A stretch of 64,000 nucleotides of DNA, taken from the NCBI RefSeq assembly GCF_026262505.1, contig NC_067205.1:2604001-2668000 (forward strand), written 5' to 3'. Positions within the stretch are counted from its first letter, which is position 1, and the number at the start of each line of letters is the position of its first letter. The position numbers were made by a program, and so were the translations under genes. Under the pieces are notes generated by a model. It was not told where the DNA came from. It did no database searches and worked only from the letters and a program-made list of their open reading frames with translations. Origin of the DNA: Trichomonas vaginalis G3. Its lineage: Eukaryota; Parabasalia; Trichomonadida; Trichomonadidae. This document shows positions 41,610-51,267 of this stretch, piece by piece.

Positions 41610-42346
41610 ATGAACAAAAACGGAACAGCTAAAATGAATGATAATCAAATTAGAGCAGAAGGTAGAAGGTTATTTAAACGCTTCTATAACATTCCTGATG
41701 GTGTTAATCCTAAAACTCGTAGAAGCTATTTAAATGAAACAATAGATGCATATGAAGGGTTTGACATTTCATCAGAAAGTGAGAGATTAGCGAGAATGTT
41801 AAATGTTAATATTGATTTCTATTATTGTGATCCTCAACCAGAAGACGTGGACATAAATAAGGTAGACTTCCCATTAGTGGAATCAATAATGATAGATCCA
41901 GAATTTGAAACAGTAAATATTTTATTAACACAGAGTCCATGTGGAAAACTTCACGCTGACAGAATAACAGACGTTGAAGCACTCACAGGATATAAAGTTT
42001 GCCCCTTTTGCAAAGAAGAAGTATATTCTATCCGTGATGATCCAGAAAGGAAAAACCAAAGAAGATTTTTAAAGCATTGTGAGAAATGTAAAGAAAATAA
42101 TGGAAGATTAATTCAAGACGTTCAATTGCAAAACACACAACAACCATATGCACCACATATCACGAAACAGAAGATATATCAATGGCTATTAGCACATAAT
42201 TTGCAGGAATATTATAAACCAACAAGATATTATATTACTTTTGACTTCGAAACATTAGAGACTAAAGAAGAACTTCAACTTTCTGAATGTGCAACTTTGA
42301 ACGCTTACTTAAAACCATTTATGGTATCATCAACTGTCAAAATAAA

Positions 42347-42374
42347 GCCGCAAAGCGGTGAGGTCGTAGACCGT
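42347..42374 (+). repeat. Double-hairpin insertion inside PolB
   Basis: GCCGC-aaa-GCGGT then GGTC-gta-GACC. Copy 1 lacks it (near 35729), and the difference is 27 bases, nine codons, in frame (adds PQSGEVVDR between the same flanking residues). This is the cleanest example of the insertion family. Confidence 0.85.
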
Positions 42375-43269
42375 GATAAAACATTTACGAGGAATTTTGC
42401 TTAACATCAAGTGATTCGTTCATCTCTGATTGGATTGAATTTTATTTTCAACATTCATTAGTTGCTAAATCAAATATTGAACAATATGAAGAATTAATGA
42501 ATACATTAAATGAGAAACAAAAGGAAGCAATGAAAGAGCTTTTAGATGAAGAATTTAATAAAGTGAATATCATTGGTTTTAATTCGGGAAAGTTTGATTT
42601 AAATTTAATTCTTCGTGATTTAAACACTGCAAAATGGAAAATAAAATCAATGCTGGGTTCTTCTTCTCAATTTAAGCAAATCATAGTAAAGAAAACAAAC
42701 TGTCCATATGAATTAAGATTTATTGACATCAGAAATTATATAGCGGGTGGGACATTAGATCAATTCACTCAAGATTTCGGAAACAATAAATCACGTGTTA
42801 AATCCTTTTTCCCTTATCAATTCATCACATGGGAAAATTACGAAGATGAATTATATAAAAAGGAACCATTCACTCAAGATTCATTTTATTCAGCATTAAC
42901 TCAAGAAACAATATCCGATTCAGATTATCAAATATATCTCAATGATGCTAAAAACTTTAAGAATAGATTAGAATATTTTATTCATTATTGCAATAAAGAT
43001 GTTGAAATTATGATTGACCCAATTGATAAAATTATCGAAGAAACATTTGTTTATAAAATTGACATGCTTCATAATCTTTCTTTATCATCGAATGCTTCAA
43101 TGATTCGTTACGCGTTAGCATATAAGAACTTCAATCCTAACGAAACATATCCAGAAGAAGAAAATGTGGAATCAAGTTTTGAATTAACAAAAAAGTATTG
43201 GAAATATAAAATTGAATCATATAAGAAACAAGATGAAAAAGCGGAAAGGGATACTAAAAACAATGTTTC

Positions 43270-43470
43270 AATGGATGACTATCAATACTATCATGATTTA
43301 ATCCTTTCATCTAAATGCAAAATGTGTGGTAAAGCGTTTACATATGCAAATAAACCAACATTGGATAGAATAGATAATGAAAAACCACATAGCAAAGAAA
43401 ATTGTCAGTTAATGTGTTGTTATTGCAATGTCGTAAAATCAAATAAAGATGAAGATGTTCAACGTTTAAG
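43270..43470 (+). other. HNH zinc-binding domain embedded in PolB
   Basis: CKMCGKAF, then LDRIDNEKPHSKENCQLMCC and YCNVVKSNKD: two Cys pairs framing an Asp-Asn-His pattern as in HNH/endonuclease VII folds. It sits between the exonuclease and polymerase motifs. The same domain is at 34620-34800 in copy 1. No intein splice-junction residues are apparent around it, so it looks like a stable domain of the protein. Confidence 0.75.
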
Positions 43471-45151
43471 AATCAATTTAAGAAATTATGCATTAAAAAA
43501 TAATTTACCAATGACTTTAGATTCAGTTGAAGCTTATCACATTCTCCGTAATGGAATTACTGGTGGTCTATCAAATGTTCAACATCGTGTTAATCTTAAA
43601 GGAATCACGCACATTAATAAACTTTCATATAATCCAGAAACTAAAACTGTATCAAATGAGGACACCACCAACATTATGACTCATTTCGTTGGTGTTGACT
43701 TTAATTCATTATATCCTTCATCATTTTCATCTAATCCTCATGATTTCATTCAATATACTGACCATAAAATGTATATGCCGGGAAGATTGAATGGTGTTAT
43801 CATTTGTGATAAAGCAACAAAGAAAACAAAAGCACTGGGAATAATTAAGAAGAAAAATACTTTATTCGTGGCTGAAGTAAAGGGTCACATCGATGAAAAA
43901 TACATTAATGATTACATTAACTTTTTACCGATAATAAGAAACTTAGATATTATCACAGATGAAAAAACAATTGGCAGTTTTATGTATAATTACATGAAAT
44001 CAAACAATCTACCAGTTGACCAGAAACAGAGAAAATTAACTCAGTTAGCATCAACACACAACCAATATCAACCATTTTCTTCTTATTATCTTTGGTATCT
44101 AATCGACAGATTTCATTTTATCATCGATGACATTCAATCAATTTTAACATTTACTAAAAACACTTGTTTTAATGAATTTGCGAACGAATTTATGAACGAA
44201 AGACAAAAGGCTGAATTAGAAGGAAATAAAGGAAAAAGTTTATTTTGCAAGATTTCACTTAATGAATCATATGGTTACGATGCAATGAATACACAAAATT
44301 ACACAAAGACTAAAATAATGAATGCACAGAAGGCACGCGTTGCATGTATGTCAAATAAGTTTAAAAACATAAGAGAAATAGGAGAGGATACATATCAAGT
44401 GATGCTTAAAGATAGATTTTATAGATGTGAAACATGTTTACAAGAGGCATTCTTCACTTTAGATAATGCTAAATACTGGTATTTGGTTTTCATTTATGAT
44501 TTTATGTATAAATGCATGGATGTTAATCGTTTTCATTTCATTGAAGGTGATACTGATTCATCTTATTGGGCAATCGCCGGCGATCCAAATCTTCCTAACA
44601 CTCAAGCATTTCAGGTGATTATAACCGATAAACAATTTTATGATAAAAACATTTACAAATTCGCACCTTTTAATTTCTTCTGTTTTGATGAGAAATTTAA
44701 ACCTAAATTAAAGAATAAAGCTGAAGAAAAAGCACATGAGAAGAAGTTATTGGGTTTAGCAATTGAGAAACAAGGTGATAACATGGTTGCTTTATGTCCT
44801 AAGTGTTATACATCATTCAACGGTTCAATTGATGGAAGTGATTTTAAAAAGATTGCACAAAAAATGAAGGGTGTTAGTTTACGACAAAATAAACAATTAA
44901 CACCTAAAAATTATTTGGATATAATAAATGATAAAGTTATTTTCGATGGTCAGAATATTAATTTACAACTTAAAAACGGGTCAATGACTCGCTTAACAAT
45001 CGGTAAGACTGCATTAACAGGGGCACACACTAAGGCTGTATGTTGTGAAAATGGATGTTGTATGCCATTTATTTAATAAAATACCACAGAAGAGACAAAA
45101 GGAACCGTTGAATGATGGGCACCCTTAAACATTTATTTTATTTTTATATAA

Positions 45152-46657
45152 ATGAATAACACGGATTTAAAAAGATTGATTGATGATTTAGTATTTAATC
45201 AAAATTTTCTTGATTATTATGATTTAAAAGCATATCTCCAAAAATATGATAACAATATAACGGGTGATGATATGGAATATTGTTATCCATATTATAAAAA
45301 TGAAAATTTGAAATATCATGATAGAATAATTTCTGAAATTAAAGACAAAATTAAAAATAATGAATATTCAAAGGGAAAAACTAAATCACAACTTAAACAG
45401 TTGAAAGATTTCAAAAATAAAGTATTAACAGAAGGAGATATTGATGGATTATATAAATTATATAATCCTGAGCCACAAAAACAAAAGGAACAAAACGCCC
45501 AGGTCCTTCAGACCATAAATGATGCACAAGCTTTAATTTATGATTCATTAGTTAAACCATATTCAGCCCGACTTTTAAATGAAGATCAACTTTTGGAATT
45601 CATCCTTCAACATAAACTCGAAGTGGGAAAGTATATCAAACCTTTATATACAGCATATTTAAAACAAATGAATAGAATACATCCAGAATTAATGAAAGGA
45701 GGAATGAATTCCAAAATCAAAGCAGATAAAATTAAACCACCTGCAACACCAAAACCTCCAACGACAGTACCGCCTCCTCCTTCAGTTAATCCTTCATCAT
45801 TCACTTTATTATATCCATTTCAAACATTAAAGAAGCAAAAAGATTTTAAAAAGGATTTCAAGATATTAAATAAACCAATTGACCCGAAAATTCAACCATT
45901 AAAGGAAAAATTTAGTCGACCTTCATTTGCTCCATATCCATATTCATACGAAATCGATCATCTGGAATATTCAAAAGGAAACGTTACTTATTTATTTGCC
46001 ATTAACATTAACACTAGATATTTATATTGCATTCCGGTGAAAGGGAAAACAGAACAGGAAACAAGAAGAGCTATTCAATACTTACTAGATCATGAAAGAG
46101 TAGATAATATAAGGGGTGATGGTGATAAAGGATTTCAGGCAGCTATGACTCATTATTTCCCACAAATTAATTTTTTCTTTTCATCCTCTCCATATACGTT
46201 TCATAATAAAATAGTTGATGCGGTAATGAGAACTCTTAGAGATGCGTTAGGGGTTAACGGTCAGATATACTGGGATGGAAATCATGACTCTATCATACAG
46301 CAGTTAGTATATTATTACAATAATACATGGCATAGAACAATAAACATGAAACCGGTGGAAATGAAAAATGATATTTCAAAAGAATGGGAATATATTAGAA
46401 AGCAAATGGAAAGGTTGAATGATGTTAAACGTGAACAAATTAATTCGGGGCTCATGAATTTTAAACAAGGAAATAAAGTTTTGATTCATCTCGATTATGG
46501 AAAAACTAATAAATCAATGACAAAAAGAAGACGAAGATTTGACACAATAGCTGAATTTGTTAGATATATTAACGGCAATGCATTAGTTGAAGTTAACAAT
46601 AAATTAATAGAAATTCCGATTTATTTTATTACTCCATTATATTTAAATAATATTTAA
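45152..46657 (+). CDS. Retroviral-type (RVE) integrase of copy 2
   Basis: 501 residues, looks whole. The N-terminal ~230 residues are helical and charged with a proline-rich linker (PPATPKPPTTVPPPPS ~190-205). The catalytic core of the DDE/RVE fold begins SYEIDHLEYSKG (~267), with a second acidic site RGDGDKGFQ (~321) and a third region HNKIVDAVMRTLRDA (~350). The C-end is basic with a chromo/SH3-like stretch (NKVLIHLDYG, RRRRFDTIAEF). In Polintons it inserts the element into host DNA. A double-hairpin insertion lies in the N-terminal part (~45498). Follows PolB by ~75 bases in the same direction. Confidence 0.88.
   Translation: MNNTDLKRLIDDLVFNQNFLDYYDLKAYLQKYDNNITGDDMEYCYPYYKNENLKYHDRIISEIKDKIKNNEYSKGKTKSQLKQLKDFKNKVLTEGDIDGLYKLYNPEPQKQKEQNAQVLQTINDAQALIYDSLVKPYSARLLNEDQLLEFILQHKLEVGKYIKPLYTAYLKQMNRIHPELMKGGMNSKIKADKIKPPATPKPPTTVPPPPSVNPSSFTLLYPFQTLKKQKDFKKDFKILNKPIDPKIQPLKEKFSRPSFAPYPYSYEIDHLEYSKGNVTYLFAININTRYLYCIPVKGKTEQETRRAIQYLLDHERVDNIRGDGDKGFQAAMTHYFPQINFFFSSSPYTFHNKIVDAVMRTLRDALGVNGQIYWDGNHDSIIQQLVYYYNNTWHRTINMKPVEMKNDISKEWEYIRKQMERLNDVKREQINSGLMNFKQGNKVLIHLDYGKTNKSMTKRRRRFDTIAEFVRYINGNALVEVNNKLIEIPIYFITPLYLNNI
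45488..45515 (+). repeat. Double-hairpin insertion inside the integrase
   Basis: CGCCCAGGTCCTTCAGACC with stem GGTC-cttca-GACC. The first stem is degenerate (CAAAACGCC). It shares 19 identical bases with the fibre copy at 26331, adding a QVLQT stretch in both proteins. The frame is open through it. Confidence 0.65.
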
Positions 46658-46677
46658 TTTTTTTAATTCGTAAGAAA

Positions 46678-46941
46678 ATGAGTGACAACAAAGCAGTCAA
46701 GAGTCCAGACGATGAATATAAAAAGAAACTAAACAGAATTAAATCAAAAATATGCTATTACAAAAAGAAGTCGCAATGCGGTGGGGTTGAAAACAATAAA
46801 GAAATAATCGAAAAATTAGAAACTTACCGTTCAATCATTAAACTGAGTGAAGCAAAAATAAAAGAATTTAATAGAATAAATAAATATCTTGGAAGAGATG
46901 AATTTAATAAAGATGAATTTTTAAACTCTATCCAAATTTAA
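46678..46941 (+). CDS. Small basic protein downstream of the integrase
   Basis: 87 residues, Lys-rich, coiled-coil-like (KKLNRIKSKICYYKKK; EKLETYRSIIKLSEAKIKE). The start follows the TTTTTAATTCGTAAGAAA motif seen also at 40451. Contains a degenerate double hairpin (46770-46795). Ends 4 bases into the convergent 54-residue gene. No family recognised; no counterpart found in copy 1. Confidence 0.6.
   Translation: MSDNKAVKSPDDEYKKKLNRIKSKICYYKKKSQCGGVENNKEIIEKLETYRSIIKLSEAKIKEFNRINKYLGRDEFNKDEFLNSIQI
46770..46795 (+). repeat. Degenerate double hairpin in the 87-residue gene
   Basis: TCGCAATGCGGTGGGGTT then GAAAAC: first stem CGC-aat-GCG, second GTT-gaa-AAC. Spacing and the GCGGTG join equal those of the PolB copy. 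In frame. Confidence 0.55.
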
Positions 46942-47102
46942 TTTTTATTCCTCTTCGACAACATCTCTCTTTCCATCATTACTGCATAACCACATTTTCT
47001 CAATTTTAGTGGTTTGTTATTTTTAACATGTTCTTGCATCATTTTTATCATTTCCTCCCTTGTTATGATTCGTGGTAAATTTTGAGCTTGTGGGGTATTC
47101 AT
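46938..47102 (-). CDS. Hidden 54-residue gene, convergent with the 87-residue gene
   Basis: ATG at 47102, stop at 46938. Starts MNTPQAQNLPRIITREEMIK, mid MMQEHVKNNKPLKLRK, end MLSKRNKN. The upstream TTTTTATTTTTATCATAAATG matches the element's start motif exactly, which is the main support. Basic, helical. It overlaps the neighbour's stop by 4 bases. No family recognised. Confidence 0.55.
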   Translation of the reverse strand: MNTPQAQNLPRIITREEMIKMMQEHVKNNKPLKLRKCGYAVMMEREMLSKRNKN

Positions 47103-47194
47103 TTATGATAAAAATAAAAATTTGTTATCACTTATTTTAGCGTTAATGGTTTTAGGTTATTCAATAATTATTTATTTTTGAATAACTGATGAGG

Positions 47195-47280
47195 TCACCG
47201 GGTCACCAGGTGGTCACCAGGTAATTTAACTTCTCTGAAAAAATGTGACAACATGACATTTTGACAACATCATGGGATTA
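47195..47280 (+). repeat. GTCACC-rich block in copy 2
   Basis: GAGGTCACCGGGTCACCAGG, then TTTAACTTCTCTGAAAAAAT and GACAACATGACATTTTGAC. It lies beside the helicase 3' end, as in copy 1, and is closest to the palindrome-arm version. Confidence 0.8.
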
Positions 47281-47313
47281 ATGAGGAAGGCAAAAATAAA
47301 TTCCAGTCATACT

Positions 47314-48316
47314 TTATAAAGCTTCATTCACAGGTATTTCATCGTCAGTAAATGATTCCTCATTATCGTTTGGTTCAATTTGTTTATATAATCCTTTCAT
47401 TTCTTCTTTCAAAACATAATACCATGTTTGTTTACCATCTATTTTTCTTTGTTTCCTTTCACATTTATCCTTAATGCTCATTTGGAAATTCTTGTCTTTC
47501 ATGTCTGATGGTTTGCAGAATAGGGCATTTTTACACGTCATACCTGCACATAATTCATCATAATGTGTATTTATCCATTCATCTAAAGGATTTGTTGATA
47601 ATTCAATTAAATCTTGTTTGGCTTCAGTCATCGGTATAATTCGTACGTTAAATGATGAAAGGTCATATTGCATAAAATATGTTAAAAGGTTATCATAAAA
47701 TTCCTTTGTGCATGAATCCATTAAATTCTTGAAGTAATCAAATTGACCCTTGAATTTACCATTAACTCTTAAAACTACGTATCTTCTGTCTCCAACTTCA
47801 ATTTTGACAGGGTAGACGTTGTTAGTTACGAAAACGAAGTTTGCAACGTTCTGAGCAGTTCTTCTGGGTTGATTCTTTTCATTAATTCTAATCTCATTAT
47901 CCGTAATAATTGATTTCAAAGCGTTGAAGTTTGCGAGTCTGTCTTCACCTACATTCTTGAGTTCATTAAGTACAAGAAACATTTTATTCTCAACTACTGA
48001 GTTGAAATTACCCGTTAGCTCACTTATTTCAGTAATGTTTTTACATGAATAACCAGCGAGGAGTTCAGAAATAATGTCTGTAAATCTGTTTTTACCTGTT
48101 CCCTGAAGTCCTTTCAAAATAATTGCTGTTTCATTCTTGATTCCAGGATGTTGAATCATTGATGCAATCCAGCCGAGAAGGTATTTATACACTTCATCGT
48201 TATTATCACAAATGGCTTCTTTAATGAAATCCATAAACATCTCAATTTTTGAGTAATCAGGCTTTTCAAGAATGTTGTATTTATAACCCTGAAACGTTGA
48301 GAAAACATCTGGGAAA
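47314..48316 (-). pseudogene. SF3 helicase half, copy 2 (fossil)
   Basis: Carries Walker A GLQGTGKN, Walker B MFLVLNE, motif C FVFVTNN and DRRYVV, nearly identical to residues ~445-774 of the copy-1 enzyme. The primase half is not present. Its C-end NEAL lacks the double-hairpin-derived tail of copy 1. Confidence 0.85.
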
Positions 48317-48342
48317 TCTGTGTTTTCAGAAAATATGAGTCA

Positions 48343-48696
48343 ATGTCATATTCATCATCAGGTTATATTTCACTTCATTCAAATTTAGTTCAATCAAACC
48401 CATATAATGACCATTTCATAAGATTTTCAGATGGTATTAAAAATGCAATTGATAGATTAAAATATGAACAGATTGACAATATCGAATTTTTGGAATTTTG
48501 GTTTAAATATCCTGATGGAAAAAAGATTGAAGTTAAAGATAAAGCTGATACTATAACAAAAACAATTACAATGACCGATCCAGATAGTGGGGAACAAAAA
48601 GAAATAAAACAAACGATAGAAACTGGTGAAAGGTCAATTATTATTGATTATGATTCAAAGGATTATTATTCGTTAATGTTAATGCTTGAATATTAA
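48343..48696 (+). pseudogene. Relative of the 170-residue protein, copy 2 (fossil, partial)
   Basis: 117 codons matching residues ~54-170 of the gene at 25074 (GYISLHSNLVQSNPYNDHF; IEFLEFWFKYPDGKK). Its first part is not present here. Overlaps the SCCG gene end by 4 bases, as in copy 1. Confidence 0.6.
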
Positions 48697-49391
48697 ATGG
48701 CCTTAACAAAGAATTTTTCAAGTGATATTTTATATTCATCAACTATTTTATTATAAATATCATTATAAGTTAAATGAAGTTCAGTTGTTGTTCCATTCTT
48801 TGATATCTTAATTGTGCTAATATCCTTTATAGGATTTATTTTTGCAACTGTTCCGCAGCATGAAACATCATCATCTATGAAAAATTGAATCTTAACGTCT
48901 GAATCTTGAACATCACAAAGAATGGCGATAATGTGAATTAATGATTCATAAGGTAAAATAATTAAACCGGATTGGTCAATTAAATTTATTATTGAATCAT
49001 AATTATTAATTATTATATCACGGTAAATTTTCATTAATTCAGAATTAATGTCTATTTTATATGGCGCAATGCGACTGGAATCGTAGATTCCTGGGTTCTC
49101 GATGTTTGATGAAAGAGGTGGGGGGTATGTTGGATATGTGGGGATTTCAACGGGTTCTTTACCGGGTTCAGATAAAATGATTGGGTCTTCATCTTCTTTA
49201 TTTTGCTCCCCCTCTTTCTTTGGTAAGTCACGAGTTAATAAATTTGGTTGAGTTGCTGACCTTGTTAATTCAGGACTAACATTAACTTTAACATTTTGAA
49301 TAATTCGTGATTTATCATCATTTACGTTATAACCAACCGTAATCTCTGCTTTTGCGTTTGTGTTCTTTTGACTTGTGAAACGTCTTCTCAT
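48693..49391 (-). CDS. SCCG-motif Polinton protein, copy 2
   Basis: 232 residues, otherwise as the copy-1 protein at 24421: basic N-end MRRRFTSQKNTNAK, Pro-rich linker, C-terminal domain with DDDVSCCG. The linker holds ~14 extra codons (NIENPGIYDSSRIA) encoded by a double-hairpin insertion. Looks whole. Confidence 0.65.
   Translation of the reverse strand: MRRRFTSQKNTNAKAEITVGYNVNDDKSRIIQNVKVNVSPELTRSATQPNLLTRDLPKKEGEQNKEDEDPIILSEPGKEPVEIPTYPTYPPPLSSNIENPGIYDSSRIAPYKIDINSELMKIYRDIIINNYDSIINLIDQSGLIILPYESLIHIIAILCDVQDSDVKIQFFIDDDVSCCGTVAKINPIKDISTIKISKNGTTTELHLTYNDIYNKIVDEYKISLEKFFVKAI
49063..49095 (-). repeat. Double-hairpin insertion in the SCCG gene
   Basis: GCGCAATGCG then perfect stem GGAATC-gta-GATTCC. 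Absent from the copy-1 gene at the equivalent site (~24703). The protein length difference is 14 codons, so the frame is kept. Confidence 0.8.
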
Positions 49392-49475
49392 TTATAATTG
49401 AATAAAAAAAAGAAAAATATATTTAAAGTTTTATTTAGTTGTTATGGTAATATCCCAAGGTTCATCATTGTTTGC

Positions 49476-50375
49476 TTATACTTTCTTTGTAACTGCACCA
49501 ATTATGTTATTGATAATGCTTTGAGTTTCTTCCAGTCTTATTTTATCATTTACAATATCTTTAATCATTTCATTACATGCATTCTTAAAACCATCTGATT
49601 TTTCTAATTTACGTCTATCACTTTCTTTAATTAAATCAAAGTTATAACCTTGTTGAGAATAAAGTGGTTTCTTTATCAATTCCTTGAACGCTTCTGAAAG
49701 TGAAGATGAAGAAATTCTTGCCACTTGAATTGGTTTAAATTCTGCTTTCATTGCTTCTTTCTGTTCATTGAACACTGGATCGAATAAAGCAACTTTAAAG
49801 AATTTCTTAGCTGGAATTTCAGGTCTAATATTTGCATATTGACCATCAAACTGATTAACATATCGTGGTAATCCATCCGGTCCCTCTTCAATAGCGTTTA
49901 ATTCTTCATTGAAATAAGAATATGGATTATGACGGTATGAATTAATTGGACCATTTTCACCTTCTCCAATGTATTGTTTAACAGCTTTTCCATTTTCATC
50001 AAATTGCATAGGATAACGTTCATTATATGCTTTACGTTTAGGATAATCAGATACAGTTAATTTATAACCATTTATGACTTTAATATTACCTTGACCATCA
50101 GTAACGAAAACTTCATTTATACCATCAGGTTTTCCATTTGGACCCGTAATGTCTGCTTCGTGTGCTTCCCAATTTGGACCATGACGTTTGGCATATGCTT
50201 GAGCTTCTGGTAATGTTAAAACATTTCTCATTTGTTTAACATCTTTTTGAAGACCAGCAACAATATGAACTAATTCCTTCATTCCATCAGGAACTTTCAT
50301 AGTTCTATTATATGCACCCCTTTTGTTTGTCCCTTGTTTTAATGGAACCTGTAGAAGATTTGCAATTTCTGTCAT
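49476..50375 (-). CDS. Polinton structural-type protein, 299 residues, copy 2
   Basis: Looks whole: [20 protein letters not shown], a segment [18 protein letters not shown], a middle with Gly/Asp/Tyr-rich turns ([18 protein letters not shown]), and a helical C-end. Between the SCCG gene and the ATPase on the same strand with short gaps. No known family; constant association with the capsid cluster suggests a virion or assembly protein. Confidence 0.65.
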   Translation of the reverse strand: MTEIANLLQVPLKQGTNKRGAYNRTMKVPDGMKELVHIVAGLQKDVKQMRNVLTLPEAQAYAKRHGPNWEAHEADITGPNGKPDGINEVFVTDGQGNIKVINGYKLTVSDYPKRKAYNERYPMQFDENGKAVKQYIGEGENGPINSYRHNPYSYFNEELNAIEEGPDGLPRYVNQFDGQYANIRPEIPAKKFFKVALFDPVFNEQKEAMKAEFKPIQVARISSSSLSEAFKELIKKPLYSQQGYNFDLIKESDRRKLEKSDGFKNACNEMIKDIVNDKIRLEETQSIINNIIGAVTKKV

Positions 50376-50415
50376 GTTTAATTATAAATAAAAAATAAAA
50401 ATTAATCATAAAAAG

Positions 50416-51243
50416 TTAATCAAATTTAACACTTCCTTTATTTAAATCAACTATTATTTTCCCATGTTCACCTAATTGCTGATATTGTGTGTAAAGTTCA
50501 TTAATGATCATTGGTAAATTCACTTGATAAAGCATAACGTTCAACTGTTGACGACTAAACCCACTGAAAATGAAAAGGGTTGATAGATTTGATTTAATGT
50601 TTGTGCTTAATGCTTTGAAGTATTGAACAGCCATAAAGAATGAACACTGAATGTGTCGACATTGAGTTAATAACTGATTAAAATATGATTTCTCATTTGT
50701 TATTAGTTTTGATTTCACCGCATCATCTAGAAAAATTAGTGAATGCAAAAATTCTCTATCAAAATTTGAAATAGAAAGTGTTTCAAATAATTCATCCCGT
50801 TGTTTATCAATAATTTTATCCTCTAATCCTTGCTTCTTGATTGTATTATATAATTCTTTATACATTAAAAAGTTTTTTAAATAATCTTCTGCTTCTTCTT
50901 GTGATAAATAAATAATTGGAATTTTGATTAAATGCTTTAAAGATTCAAATGTATCATCTGAAGGTGAACCTGAACGGTTGATATAAATTAACACATGTGA
51001 ATGGGGGGAAGTGTTAGCAATAATGATAATTTGTTTTAATATCGTTAATGTTTTACCTTTATTTTGTTTACCAATTGCTGCAGTGATTGAATTTAAGTAA
51101 CATTCAGAATATGGAATTTTCATTAATTTTTCCTTAGATAGAGCATTTCTATTATCACTCAATGCTTCATTAATCATATCATCTACGTATGTATTATATA
51201 CTCCTGCTAATTCTTCATAAGGGGTGGATGAGTTTAACTCCAT
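50416..51243 (-). CDS. FtsK/HerA-type genome-packaging ATPase, copy 2
   Basis: 275 residues, looks whole. Walker A GKQNKGKT at 58-65, Walker B LIFLDD at 169-174, and a sensor-like stretch CSFFMAVQY at 200-208 followed by a hydrophobic strand. Length and motif spacing fit the A32-like packaging ATPases of Polintons and nucleocytoplasmic viruses, which translocate the genome into preformed capsids. The start ATG follows ATTTTTGATTAA. Adjacent to the capsid gene. Small size fits the Polinton branch. Confidence 0.85.
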   Translation of the reverse strand: MELNSSTPYEELAGVYNTYVDDMINEALSDNRNALSKEKLMKIPYSECYLNSITAAIGKQNKGKTLTILKQIIIIANTSPHSHVLIYINRSGSPSDDTFESLKHLIKIPIIYLSQEEAEDYLKNFLMYKELYNTIKKQGLEDKIIDKQRDELFETLSISNFDREFLHSLIFLDDAVKSKLITNEKSYFNQLLTQCRHIQCSFFMAVQYFKALSTNIKSNLSTLFIFSGFSRQQLNVMLYQVNLPMIINELYTQYQQLGEHGKIIVDLNKGSVKFD

Positions 51244-51267
51244 TTAATCAAAAATAAATTTATAATT

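Larger units (their letters stand above)
41610..45076 (+). pseudogene. Protein-primed DNA polymerase B with embedded HNH, copy 2 (fossil, broken)
   Basis: Visible motifs by position: Cys cluster CPFCKEEV ... HCEKCKENNG (~42000-42100); exonuclease I FDFETLE (~42241); exonuclease II GFNSGKFDLN (~42575); exonuclease III YCNKDVEI (~42985); HNH zinc domain (~43270-43470); polymerase A VDFNSLYPSS (~43697), B region SYGYDA (~44270) and C GDTDSSYW (~44545); a further Cys pair CPKC (~44797) and C-end CCENGCC. This is the family's replicative enzyme, starting from a protein primer. Broken; one double-hairpin insertion lies inside (42347-42374). Confidence 0.9.

Noticed and set aside
43270-43470. Intein in PolB
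   Set aside because: No recognisable splice-junction residues and no intein-type splicing blocks; the segment is too short for a full intein.
45152-46657. LTR retrotransposon integrase
   Set aside because: No reverse transcriptase, protease or LTRs nearby; it lies between Polinton PolB and capsid genes.
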